This document shows positions 29,240 to 37,189 of a stretch of DNA of 56,969 nucleotides, in pieces. The first letter of the stretch is position 1; each line of letters begins with the position of its first letter. The position numbers and the translations under genes were made by a program. The stretch is from Alphaproteobacteria bacterium. Its GTDB lineage: Bacteria; Pseudomonadota; Alphaproteobacteria; JAPYRI01. The stretch is taken from assembly GCA_029941135.1 (NCBI GenBank), contig JAPYRI010000002.1, positions 30,063-87,031 of the forward strand. Reading direction: 5' to 3'. The notes under the pieces were generated by a model that was not told the DNA's origin, searched no databases, and was given only the letters and a program-made list of their open reading frames with translations.

Positions 29240-30502
29240 ATGAGCACAGAACCTGAGTCTCGCATCCATCCCGATCCCAATCTGTGGCGGCAAAGCACCC
29301 CAGGCAGCGAGAGTTGGCCGCGCTCGCCCCAGCCTTCGGCAGACAATAAATTCTTTATGGCGTCTGCCGATTGCCATGCGCAGGAGCCGCTTGATTTTTT
29401 AAGCGCGCGCATGCCGGAGAAATATCACGAGCGCCTGCCGGCGGTGATTTTGGGTGGCGACGGCACCAAATGGCAAAAGACCGAGGGCTACCGGCCAACC
29501 AAGCTCTTCAACTTTAAGTTTGAGGGCGAGGATCTGGAGCGGTCGCAAGCGGGCTTTACGCCGGACGAGCGTTTGGCGGCGTTGGACCGGGACGGGGTCG
29601 ATTGCGAGCTTATTTTCCCCAACAAGGGATTGACCGTTTGGGCGACGCCAGACACGGCGTTCAGCCAGGGCATGTGCCGTGCGTGGAACGAATGGGCGTG
29701 GGAGGAGTTCGGCCCCCACAACGACCGCCTGTCGCCGGTCGCTTGCATCGCCCCGGGTGATATGGATGGTGCGATTGCCGAAATAGAACTCGCGGCCAAG
29801 CTTGGTTTTAGGGCCTTGGCGCTGCCGACCAAGCCCGAATGGGGGCCGCCCGATTTTGAGCAAAACAATTACAACAACCCCGAGTTCGACACCCTGTGGG
29901 CCGCCATTTGTGATGTTGATCTCCCGGTGACGTTCCATATTTCCACCGGGCGCGACCCGCGCACGTCGCGGGGCAAGGGTGGTGCTGTTATCAATTATGT
30001 GGTGCATGCGCTGTCGCAAGCCATGGAGCCGCTGGTGAATATTTGCGCGTCGGGGGTGGCCGAGCGCTTTCCCAAGATGAAGTTCGGCACCATCGAAGCC
30101 GGCATCGGCTGGATGGCGTGGATGCTCACCGCCATGGACGAGGGCTACCATAAGCACCACATGTGGGCGCGGCCTAAACTCAAAAACTTGCCGAGCGATT
30201 ATTTTAAGGCCAACGGATTCTCAAGCTTTGGCGAAGACGTGCCGGGGCTTGATTTGCTCCGCGAGCATGGCCTTGCCGATAACTGTTTGTGGGCGAACGA
30301 CTTCCCTCACCACGAAGGCACCTGGCCCCATTCGGCATCGGCCATCGAGCGCACCATGGGCAACTTGTCCGACCCCGAGCGCGCGAAAGTCTTAGGCCTG
30401 AATGCCGCGCGCATATTCAAATTCCCCATCCCCGCGCGCTATCGAAACTTCGATGATTGCGCAGCAGTTGTAGGCGAAGTTGCCGAAAGAATGAGTGAGT
30501 AA
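29240..30502 (+). CDS. Amidohydrolase family metal-dependent hydrolase
   Basis: A 420-aa TIM-barrel hydrolase of the amidohydrolase-2 (decarboxylase/ACMSD-like) group. The N-terminal metal motif is degenerate: ASADCHAQEP keeps Asp and one His instead of the usual DxHxH. Later signature segments are VTFHISTGRDPRTS, FPKMKFGTIEAGIGW and WANDFPHHEGTWP, the last holding the catalytic Asp. Such proteins occur in many acyl-CoA and aromatic catabolic clusters. A GAGGGCG ribosome site precedes ATG 29240. It is followed after 3 bp by the thiolase-fold gene, so they form one unit with DUF35. Confidence 0.9.
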   Translation: MSTEPESRIHPDPNLWRQSTPGSESWPRSPQPSADNKFFMASADCHAQEPLDFLSARMPEKYHERLPAVILGGDGTKWQKTEGYRPTKLFNFKFEGEDLERSQAGFTPDERLAALDRDGVDCELIFPNKGLTVWATPDTAFSQGMCRAWNEWAWEEFGPHNDRLSPVACIAPGDMDGAIAEIELAAKLGFRALALPTKPEWGPPDFEQNNYNNPEFDTLWAAICDVDLPVTFHISTGRDPRTSRGKGGAVINYVVHALSQAMEPLVNICASGVAERFPKMKFGTIEAGIGWMAWMLTAMDEGYHKHHMWARPKLKNLPSDYFKANGFSSFGEDVPGLDLLREHGLADNCLWANDFPHHEGTWPHSASAIERTMGNLSDPERAKVLGLNAARIFKFPIPARYRNFDDCAAVVGEVAERMSE

Positions 30503-30505
30503 ATA

Positions 30506-31678
30506 ATGCAATCCATTGCGAACAAGGCCTGCATCGTTGGGGTGGGGCACACGGAGTATTCAAAAGATTCAGGCCGCAGCGAACTGAAATTGGCGACCGA
30601 GGCTATTGGCACTGCCATTGCAGACGCGGGGCTGTCGCCCGTCGACATCGACGGCATCACTAAATACACCATGGACAACAACGACCCGATCGACATCGCG
30701 CGCAATTTGGGCATACCGCGGCTGCGCTTTTTTGGCGAAGTTGCCTACGGCGGCGGCGGCGGGCCGTGCGGTACCATCTTGATGGCGGCGATGGCGGTCG
30801 CGACCGGGCAGGCGAAAGCGGTGGTCGCGTTCCGTGCCATGAACGAGCGCTCGGGCCGTGGCACGGCGCGCTTCGGCCAAGCCCCAACCGACGAAAGTGT
30901 CACAGGGGTCAAAAGCTACATGTCGCCCTATGGTCTCTTTAGCCCGGCGCAGATGGTCGCACTGGCCGCCCGCCGCCACATGCATCTGTACGGCACCGAG
31001 AGCAAACATTTTGGCGAGATCGCGGTCGCGTGCCGGCACCACGCCAACATGAACCCGGACGCCATGATGTACGGCCGCCCGATGACGATTGAAGATCATC
31101 AGGCCTCAAGGATGATTGCCGATCCACTCCATTTGCTCGATTGCTGCTTGGAGACCGATGGGGGGGCGGCGGTGGTGATCACTACCCCGGATCGCGCGCG
31201 TGATTTGAAGCACGTGCCGGTGCATATCGCCAGTGCTGGTTTGGGCGGCGGTGCGTGGAACCATTTGCATATCTTAAAAGACGTGGAGGCACCGCACACG
31301 GAATCAACCGTCATCGCTGATCACTTGTTCGGGGATGCGGGCATCACCCAGGCGGACATTGACGTGCTGTTTGTCTATGACCACTTCACGCCCTTGGTGA
31401 TGATGGCCATCGAAGACTACGGCTTTTGTAAGCGCGGCGAAGGCAAGGACTTTGTCGGCAATGGACGCCTGCGCTGGCCGGATGGGGAGCTGCCCTTGAA
31501 CACGAGCGGCGGTAATCTGTCTCATGGCTACATGCACGGCATGCAGAACAACATCGAGGCGGTGCGGCAATTACGCGGCACCGCCCGCTGTCAGGTGAAG
31601 GACGCGGATTTCGCTTTTATTGCCGCCGGGAACGCGGTGCCGACGAGCGCCATGATCCTGCGGAGGGACGGCGCATGA
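30506..31678 (+). CDS. Thiolase-fold protein, lipid-transfer/SCP-x type (possible retro-aldolase, Ltp2-like)
   Basis: A 390-aa thiolase-superfamily protein. The N-terminus ANKACIVGVGHTEYSK and the nucleophile region AYGGGGGPCGT (Cys 88) are of SCP-x type. Where thiolases have a GHPxG motif near the end, this one reads GGNLSHGYMHG, with Tyr 342 replacing the catalytic His. Another Tyr (291) lies in FVYDHFTP. The actinobacterial steroid aldolase Ltp2, which works with a DUF35 partner, uses Tyr residues in these regions, so C-C bond cleavage by retro-aldol chemistry is plausible (inference). A DUF35 gene overlaps by 4 nt. Confidence 0.85.
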   Translation: MQSIANKACIVGVGHTEYSKDSGRSELKLATEAIGTAIADAGLSPVDIDGITKYTMDNNDPIDIARNLGIPRLRFFGEVAYGGGGGPCGTILMAAMAVATGQAKAVVAFRAMNERSGRGTARFGQAPTDESVTGVKSYMSPYGLFSPAQMVALAARRHMHLYGTESKHFGEIAVACRHHANMNPDAMMYGRPMTIEDHQASRMIADPLHLLDCCLETDGGAAVVITTPDRARDLKHVPVHIASAGLGGGAWNHLHILKDVEAPHTESTVIADHLFGDAGITQADIDVLFVYDHFTPLVMMAIEDYGFCKRGEGKDFVGNGRLRWPDGELPLNTSGGNLSHGYMHGMQNNIEAVRQLRGTARCQVKDADFAFIAAGNAVPTSAMILRRDGA

Positions 31679-32124
31679 GCACACCTGACGTTAAAAGCGT
31701 GTTGGCGTTTCCCTACCCAGTGCCGGAGGTGGGCGCCGAGGACTATTGGCAGGCGGCGAACGATGAACGCCTCGTCATGCAAAAGTGTGATGCGTGCGCC
31801 AAACTGCGCTTTACCCCTGCGCCCATCTGCACCCATTGCGGCGACGATCAATTCACCTGGGCCGAACTCTCCGGCAAAGGCAAGATCATCACCTGGACGG
31901 TGATCACCCACCCCATCCACCCGGCGGCGGTCGCCAAAGTCCCCTACGTAGTCGTCGTCGTCGAACTCGATGAGCAGCCGGGTCTCAGGATGGTGAGTAA
32001 CCTCATCGACGCTGAAGTTGGCGAGGACGGGAGCGCGCCCACCATCACTTTCTACGCGGCTGTCTCAGTTGCGTTCGAGCCGCATCCGAGCGGCCAAAAA
32101 CTCCCGATGTTCCGATTGGTGTGA
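31675..32124 (+). CDS. DUF35 zinc-ribbon/OB-fold protein
   Basis: A 149-aa acyl-CoA-binding partner of SCP-x-type thiolases (OB-fold with rubredoxin-like zinc ribbon). The zinc ligands are CDACAKLRFTPAPICTHCGD. The OB-fold part includes GKGKIITWTVI and VPYVVVVVELDEQPG. It starts at ATG 31675 inside the end of the thiolase-fold gene (ATGA overlap), which strongly suggests a protein complex, as known for ChsH2(DUF35)-Ltp2. Last gene of the unit. Confidence 0.9.
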   Translation: MSTPDVKSVLAFPYPVPEVGAEDYWQAANDERLVMQKCDACAKLRFTPAPICTHCGDDQFTWAELSGKGKIITWTVITHPIHPAAVAKVPYVVVVVELDEQPGLRMVSNLIDAEVGEDGSAPTITFYAAVSVAFEPHPSGQKLPMFRLV

Positions 32125-32164
32125 GGAGTAACCGGGGAACAACACCCCAGACCCCACAAAATCC

Positions 32165-32263
32165 TCAGAGAATAAAATCGTCGGCGTGGAGGTCGGAAAG
32201 CTCGTCGTCAAGCAAGATCACGCTGTCGTCACCGTCGAGGGCGATCACAAGGTCGTCGTTCAT
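32165..32263 (-). CDS. Possible 32-aa ORF resembling the C-terminal end of RTX proteins
   Basis: An ATG-to-TGA frame of 32 codons in the otherwise empty 299-bp gap between DUF35 and moaB. It reads MNDDLVIALDGDDSVILLDD, then ends LSDLHADDFIL. The acidic pattern and the end resemble the last residues of RTX calcium-binding, type I-secreted proteins. An in-frame TAA lies 24 nt upstream. It may be a gene-end remnant or chance; no ribosome site is seen. The rest of the gap, to 32423, is AT-rich with nothing recognised. Confidence 0.2.
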   Translation of the reverse strand: MNDDLVIALDGDDSVILLDDELSDLHADDFIL

Positions 32264-32423
32264 TTGTGCGGCTAATACTGTCGATTAATGATTTGTTAAC
32301 CTATTTCTTCCCGAACGGTTGCGATAATGTAATCAGGGAAATAATTTAAATGACTTGACACATTTATAAAGAGTTAGAACGAGAGGGGGGTTTAATCCCG
32401 TCACACCTATAAATGCGCAGCCT

Positions 32424-32957
32424 CTACAAATGCTCGGTGAGCCGGGGCATTAACTCGACGAAGTTGCAAGGCTTGAAGCGATAGTCCAATTGGTGGACGA
32501 GGATGTCGTCCCAGCCGTCTTTGCACGCGCCTGGCGACCCCGGAAGTGCAAACAGGTAGGTGCCGCGGGAGACGCCGCCGACCGCACGGGATTGCACGGT
32601 CGAGGTGCCGATCTTCTGAAAACTCAGCATGCGGAACAGCTCGCCGAAGCCGGGGATTTCCTTATCGACTACTTTCAGGAAGGCCTCTGGGGTCACGTCG
32701 CGGCCAGTCACGCCGGTGCCGCCGGTGGAGATGACCACGTCCACGTCGTCGTCCGAAATCCACACGTCGAGTTGTCCGACAATGTTGTCCATGTCGTCGG
32801 TCACAATCTCGCGTCCGGCCAAGGTGTGCCCGGCGGCTTCCACGCGCGCGACCAAAATATCGCCGGAATTGTCATCGGCCAAGGTGCGGCTGTCCGACAC
32901 AGTCAGGATGGCGATGCGCACCGGCAAGAAAGGGCGGGAAGAGTCCAGATTGGTCAT
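32424..32957 (-). CDS. moaB: Molybdenum cofactor biosynthesis protein B
   Basis: A 177-aa MoaB/Mog-fold protein of molybdopterin synthesis, probably adenylating molybdopterin. Seen: VRIAILTVSDSRTLADDNSG, DDVDVVISTGGTGVTGRDVT and FALPGSPGACKDGWDDIL. It starts at ATG 32957, overlapping the transglycosylase stop by 4 nt. A molybdopterin oxidoreductase is present near 55 kb, but no other moa genes are in the window. Confidence 0.95.
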   Translation of the reverse strand: MTNLDSSRPFLPVRIAILTVSDSRTLADDNSGDILVARVEAAGHTLAGREIVTDDMDNIVGQLDVWISDDDVDVVISTGGTGVTGRDVTPEAFLKVVDKEIPGFGELFRMLSFQKIGTSTVQSRAVGGVSRGTYLFALPGSPGACKDGWDDILVHQLDYRFKPCNFVELMPRLTEHL

Positions 32958-34954
32958 GGCATATCGCTCGCGATCATTGTCTGTTGAGCGGCGTTTTGTG
33001 GTGCGCCAGATTGTTGAGCGCCGGTTTGTTGAGCAGTAGTTGAGAGGGCGTCTTTCTGCTGCTTATCCGCTACCTTACCATCCATTGCCATATAGGTGGG
33101 CCAGCCCCCCGCTGCAACCGCATCCAGACTGGGCGATGGCTGACCGAGGCGCGCGCGGTAAATCCACAGGTTGCTCAAGACCCGCTCCACATACCCCCGG
33201 CTCTCGCGCGATGGGATGCTCTCAATAAACAAAAGCGGGTCGACTTTTTGGCCGATGCGTTTGCGCCATTTGCGCAAATTGCCTGGCCCGCCATTATAAG
33301 CGACGGCCAATGAAAACAAATCCCGATGCTTGTCGTCATCGAAGCCAAGCAGGTGATCCAAGTACCGTTGCCCCAATTGCATGTTGTATTCGGGGATGAA
33401 CAGCTTCGCGCGGTTGCTCCACCGGAGCGACCGGTCGCGGCCAATAAAGCTCGCCGTCCGTGGCATCAGTTGCATCACCCCACGCGCACCGGCCGAGCTT
33501 TTGGCGTGGCTGTTAAAGCGGCTTTCCTGACGCATGAAGGCGTAGACGAGGGCGCGATCAAGCGTGAAGCCGCCACGCGGCACCCAGTCGGGCAGGGGGT
33601 AGATGACGCGGTCATAGGCCGGGCCGCCATCGGCCACATGCTGGCGGCCCAATCTGAGTTGAGTTGCCGGTAAATTGAGATGATTGGCGAGGCTCAAGAG
33701 GCTTTGGTCGAGCGCGGCGCCCCGCCGCCCAGACAGCAGGCGCAATTCCTGCTCGGCCCGGTGGTCTTGCGCAACTTCGGTCAAGGCTATGGCGCGCTTC
33801 ACCGCCTTGGTCGACAAAACTTTCTCTAGGTCGCTGTGGTCGAACGGCGGGGCCGACCAATCGAACGGCAGCGGCAAGCCTAGTTGGCGCACGGCGATAA
33901 GGCCATAAAAAGTGCGGGGATAGCTCGCGGCCATATCCAGGAATAAGTTCACATGTTCGGGTTTGCCGGCCGCCAAATGCGCGCGCGCGGCCCAATAGGC
34001 GCCCGCCGACGCGTACCAGTCGGACAGATCGTCTGATGTGGAGAGCTTGTCGAAATGCTTGGCGGCCAAATCAAACTCACCCAACCGCCAGGCGGTGAGG
34101 CCGGCGGTCCAATCAGCGAGCTTCACCCATTTGCGCGAGCGGTTGGCGGCAGCCGCGGCGAGATCTAACGCCTCGCGGTCTTTGCTTGCAAAGAAATAAC
34201 CGGCGGCGATGCGGGCGCGGGCCTGGTCGATTTCAACCCGGTCCAAAACTTTTTTGACGCGTTTTTGATTGAGAATTTGCAGCGCGCGGGTGGGCCGGCC
34301 ACGGCGCAGGTTGCGGCGGATTGTCACCTTGTAGGAGCGGACCTCCCGGCGCAGCTTGCGGGAGCGCTTGCGCGCGCTTTTGTAGTCGCCGGATTTGCGC
34401 ACGTCGCCGTAAGACGGCAAGGCCACGCGGGAGGGTTTTTTTGGGCTCTTATAATTAGCCGGACGGCGTTTGACCGCGAGCCTGTACACTTGCTTTGCCC
34501 CCGGGTGGTCGCTGTAGGATTTCAGCCAGCCGGACAGCTCAACATACTTGGAGCGGTATTTGGTCGGGTGCATGTAGCGGTCGAACAGCACGTGACCCAT
34601 CAGCAGACGGCTGTCGAGCTTTTTGATAATCCTGTCGGCACGGCTCCAGCGCCCGGTTTCCTGGTAGGCAAAAATCTGCTGGTACCGGTCCCGGTCGGCT
34701 TCGCCAAGGATGCTCGGCACTTGTGGTGAAACTTTGGCCGGCGAAATTTTGACGGCGGCGGCTTTAGACTTACGTTCGGCTTCAGCCGCAGGTGTTTTGA
34801 TGGCCGGCACGGGCGCGGCAATGATATCCAATGTACCGGCAAGGCTGAAGATGAGAGCGCTCATCAGCACCATGCGCGCCGCCCAGCGTGCCCATTTGGC
34901 TCGCACAGGATGTGCGTGGAACTTGGTGATTGATACGCGACACAACAAAAACAT
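32954..34954 (-). CDS. Soluble lytic transglycosylase (Slt70-like)
   Basis: A 666-aa exported murein hydrolase that cleaves glycan strands to anhydro-muropeptides. N-terminus: basic, then a hydrophobic stretch (MVLMSALIFSLAGTLDIIAA) as signal peptide. The middle is an alpha-superhelical region typical of Slt70. The catalytic SLT domain near residue 470-610 has FMRQESRFNSHAKSSAG with the catalytic Glu, then GVMQLMPRTA and AVAYNGGPGNL. The last 40 residues are a Gln/Ala/Thr-rich tail with repeats such as AQQTGAQQSGAP, unlikely to be folded. It is followed by moaB with a 4-nt overlap. Confidence 0.93.
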   Translation of the reverse strand: MFLLCRVSITKFHAHPVRAKWARWAARMVLMSALIFSLAGTLDIIAAPVPAIKTPAAEAERKSKAAAVKISPAKVSPQVPSILGEADRDRYQQIFAYQETGRWSRADRIIKKLDSRLLMGHVLFDRYMHPTKYRSKYVELSGWLKSYSDHPGAKQVYRLAVKRRPANYKSPKKPSRVALPSYGDVRKSGDYKSARKRSRKLRREVRSYKVTIRRNLRRGRPTRALQILNQKRVKKVLDRVEIDQARARIAAGYFFASKDREALDLAAAAANRSRKWVKLADWTAGLTAWRLGEFDLAAKHFDKLSTSDDLSDWYASAGAYWAARAHLAAGKPEHVNLFLDMAASYPRTFYGLIAVRQLGLPLPFDWSAPPFDHSDLEKVLSTKAVKRAIALTEVAQDHRAEQELRLLSGRRGAALDQSLLSLANHLNLPATQLRLGRQHVADGGPAYDRVIYPLPDWVPRGGFTLDRALVYAFMRQESRFNSHAKSSAGARGVMQLMPRTASFIGRDRSLRWSNRAKLFIPEYNMQLGQRYLDHLLGFDDDKHRDLFSLAVAYNGGPGNLRKWRKRIGQKVDPLLFIESIPSRESRGYVERVLSNLWIYRARLGQPSPSLDAVAAGGWPTYMAMDGKVADKQQKDALSTTAQQTGAQQSGAPQNAAQQTMIASDMP

Positions 34955-35005
34955 TAGCTAATACCTACCGGAATCCGCCAGTTACGGCAAGCTATCACAT
35001 ATTAG

Positions 35006-35785
35006 TTACGGAACTTTTGCCTGGGTTTCGTCGGCGTTCATACGCGCGCGCAGGCTCAGGAGGTCGCGCCAAGCATCGCGTTTCTGGGCCGGTTGGCGCA
35101 GAAGGTAGGCCGGGTGGTAGGTGGGCAGGGTGTCAATCTGGCGGTCGCCGGCTTGATAGGACTGCCATTTACCGCGCAGGCGGGTAATGCCCTCGGTGGT
35201 GTTGAGCAAAGTGCCCGCTGACGTGCCACCGAGCAGCATGAGGAGATTAGGCGCGACCAGTTCGATGTGGCGCTCGATGAAAGGCAAACAAGTGAGGGTC
35301 TCTTCCGTGGTCGGCTTCCTATTGCCGGGCGGACGCCAGGGCAGGATGTTGGCGATGTATACACTTTCGCGGTCGAGTCCGATGGCCGCCAGCATTTTGT
35401 CCAATAGCTGCCCGCTTGAGCCCACAAACGGCAAGCCCTGCCGGTCTTCTTCAGCACCCGGCGCTTCCCCCACTAGCATGACTGTCGCGTGCGGATTGCC
35501 ATCGGCGAAGACGAGGCTTTTGGCGGTGGCCTTTAAGCCGCAACCGTCGAACCCCTCCAATGCAGATTTGAGCTGGTCCAAGGTGGTGCAGGCAGCGGCC
35601 AAACGGCGGGCTTTCCCCGACACGTCGCCCACCGGCAGCGTATCAAGACTCGGCCGGGGTGTTGGAGCGGAAGTCTGTGGCGGCGTGTCCGCTGATGTGG
35701 ACTCGGTGTAACGATTGATCGGCACGTCGCCGATGGCTTCGTCGGCTCCAGATTCTACGTACCACTTAAGAAGATTTTCAGGCAT
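35006..35785 (-). CDS. Uracil-DNA glycosylase, family 4
   Basis: Removes uracil from DNA; 259 aa of the iron-sulfur family 4 type. Motifs: [20 protein letters not shown] with the active-site Glu region, [30 protein letters not shown] and [10 protein letters not shown] with the His loop. Cysteines suitable for the cluster are in [11 protein letters not shown] and [10 protein letters not shown]. The first 75 residues are a less conserved Pro/Thr-rich extension, common in alphaproteobacterial members. It lies upstream of the transglycosylase gene on the same strand. Confidence 0.94.
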   Translation of the reverse strand: MPENLLKWYVESGADEAIGDVPINRYTESTSADTPPQTSAPTPRPSLDTLPVGDVSGKARRLAAACTTLDQLKSALEGFDGCGLKATAKSLVFADGNPHATVMLVGEAPGAEEDRQGLPFVGSSGQLLDKMLAAIGLDRESVYIANILPWRPPGNRKPTTEETLTCLPFIERHIELVAPNLLMLLGGTSAGTLLNTTEGITRLRGKWQSYQAGDRQIDTLPTYHPAYLLRQPAQKRDAWRDLLSLRARMNADETQAKVP

Positions 35786-35853
35786 GGAGGGACATTACCA
35801 ACTTCGCGGGTGCGTTGCTCTAATAACTGCGGTGCTGCGCATCCGTGGGCAAA

Positions 35854-37011
35854 TTACTGCCGGTCTACCGGCAGGTCGTGCCGGATCCAGGCCTCCATGC
35901 CGCCTTTCAATACCCGCACGTCGGAAAAATTCTGCTGACGCATCAGTTCCGCCGCCGCGGCCGAGCGCTTGTCGGTCTTGCAAATCATGGTGATGGATTT
36001 GGCTTGTTCCGTCGCCAGGTCGTTGATTCGGTTCGGGAGTTCGTCCAAGGGAATGTTGCGCGCGCCCGGAATGTGACCGAGCTCACCGACATATTCGTCA
36101 GGGCCGCGCACATCGATCAATACTTCATCGCTGTTCTGCGCGAGCTTTGCTTGCAGTTCGGGTACGTCAATCCACTGTTCAGGCTTATGGCCGAGTGCAT
36201 AAGGACCGATATCGCCGCGGAACGGCTGCACTAAAAGCCGGTCGAGCCAAAGTTCACGGCCGTCGCGAAACTGGCCGATGCCGATGGTCATGCCCCTATG
36301 GCCGCGCTCGGGCTGATCCCGATAGGTGCCGCACAGCCGATCCCACCACGGCAAACTAAAGCCAAAGTTGCTGTTGGTCTCATGGGGGAGGTCCGAATGG
36401 TGAATCCGGTGCATGTCTGGGGTTACAACAATCCAGCGCAACACGCGGTCGATGGCCGGCGCGATGTGGATGTTGCCGTGATTAAACATCGATGTACCGT
36501 TCAACAGCACCTCGAAGATGAGTACCGCTACAGGCGGCGCGCCCAAGGCCGATACCACGACCAGCTTCAAGCCCATGGACAGCACAATTTCGATCGGATG
36601 AAAGCGTGCGCCGGTGGTCACATCGAAATCCAGGTCCGTGTGGTGCATACGGTGCAATCGCCATAGGGCGGGGACCGCATGAAACATCATGTGCTGAAGG
36701 TAAACGACAAAATCGAGGATGATGACGGCGAGAACGATCGCGACAAGCGGCGGCAGATCAGTAGTATTCAAAAGTCCCCAGCCGTTTTGTTGGGCGATGG
36801 CAGCCGTACCCACGGCGGCGACCGGAAACGCAAAACGGGCAATGACCGAGTTAAAGACGACGATGCCAAGATTATTAGGCCAGCGCTGCCAGCGCGAGAA
36901 GGCGCGGGTCCGGCAGGGGGCAGCCGCCTCCCACACCCCAATCGTCAAGAGGATGGCCCCGAAGCAGGCCATGCGGATCAGCGGCTCGTTGGCGAGGATC
37001 AAGTCTACCAT
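35854..37011 (-). CDS. Sterol desaturase/fatty acid hydroxylase fused to a rhodanese domain
   Basis: A 385-aa fusion. The first 265 residues are a membrane di-iron hydroxylase with three histidine boxes, HMMFH, HRMHH and HRIHH, and several hydrophobic segments. Residues from about 280 form a rhodanese domain: VLIDVRGPDEYVGELGHIPG, then the active-site loop MICKTDKRS with the catalytic Cys, and GGMEAWIRHDLP. This joins an O2-dependent lipid-type oxygenase to a sulfur-transfer domain. ATG 37011 is preferred over the track's GTG 37020. It diverges from the arsR-type gene, which also carries a rhodanese domain. The substrate is unknown. Confidence 0.9.
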   Translation of the reverse strand: MVDLILANEPLIRMACFGAILLTIGVWEAAAPCRTRAFSRWQRWPNNLGIVVFNSVIARFAFPVAAVGTAAIAQQNGWGLLNTTDLPPLVAIVLAVIILDFVVYLQHMMFHAVPALWRLHRMHHTDLDFDVTTGARFHPIEIVLSMGLKLVVVSALGAPPVAVLIFEVLLNGTSMFNHGNIHIAPAIDRVLRWIVVTPDMHRIHHSDLPHETNSNFGFSLPWWDRLCGTYRDQPERGHRGMTIGIGQFRDGRELWLDRLLVQPFRGDIGPYALGHKPEQWIDVPELQAKLAQNSDEVLIDVRGPDEYVGELGHIPGARNIPLDELPNRINDLATEQAKSITMICKTDKRSAAAAELMRQQNFSDVRVLKGGMEAWIRHDLPVDRQ

Positions 37012-37043
37012 GGGTGCCACCTTATACTAAAGTAATTAATTGA

Positions 37044-37072
37044 ATAATGTTCGATAGAGCTCAGCTTGTCAA
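37044..37072 (-). promoter_or_regulatory. Candidate sigma70 promoter for the sterol desaturase/rhodanese gene
   Basis: On the reverse strand a consensus -35 TTGACA (37067-37072) is followed after exactly 17 bp by CATTAT (37044-37049, 4 of 6 matches to TATAAT). It points to the gene starting at ATG 37011. Assignment is by inspection only. Confidence 0.6.
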
Positions 37073-37118
37073 GATTAATTACCTAAGTAAATATTTATTA
37101 AATATGATGAAAATTCAT

Positions 37119-37147
37119 TTGTATTCCAAAGTGGGATAATCTATATT
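37119..37147 (+). promoter_or_regulatory. Candidate sigma70 promoter for the arsR/rhodanese-mco operon
   Basis: TTGTAT (37119-37124) and TATATT (37142-37147) are separated by 17 bp, with the predicted start near 37154, about 36 nt before ATG 37190. The -10 box overlaps an inverted repeat that could be the ArsR operator. Confidence 0.5.
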
Positions 37148-37177
37148 CAAGGAATCTATTGAAAGATAGTAGAATAT
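37143..37177. promoter_or_regulatory. Candidate operator: interrupted inverted repeat over the -10 and start site
   Basis: ATATTC (37143-37148) and GAATAT (37172-37177) are perfect inverted arms 23 bp apart, with an inner CTAT/ATAG pair. The left arm lies within the proposed -10 box. The position suits autorepression by the ArsR-type protein encoded just downstream. Confidence 0.35.
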
Positions 37178-37189
37178 CGAGTAAAATAA

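Noticed and set aside
29399-30160. 253-aa antisense ORF inside the amidohydrolase gene
   Set aside because: It mirrors the GC-rich third positions of the real gene; no family motif and no ribosome site.
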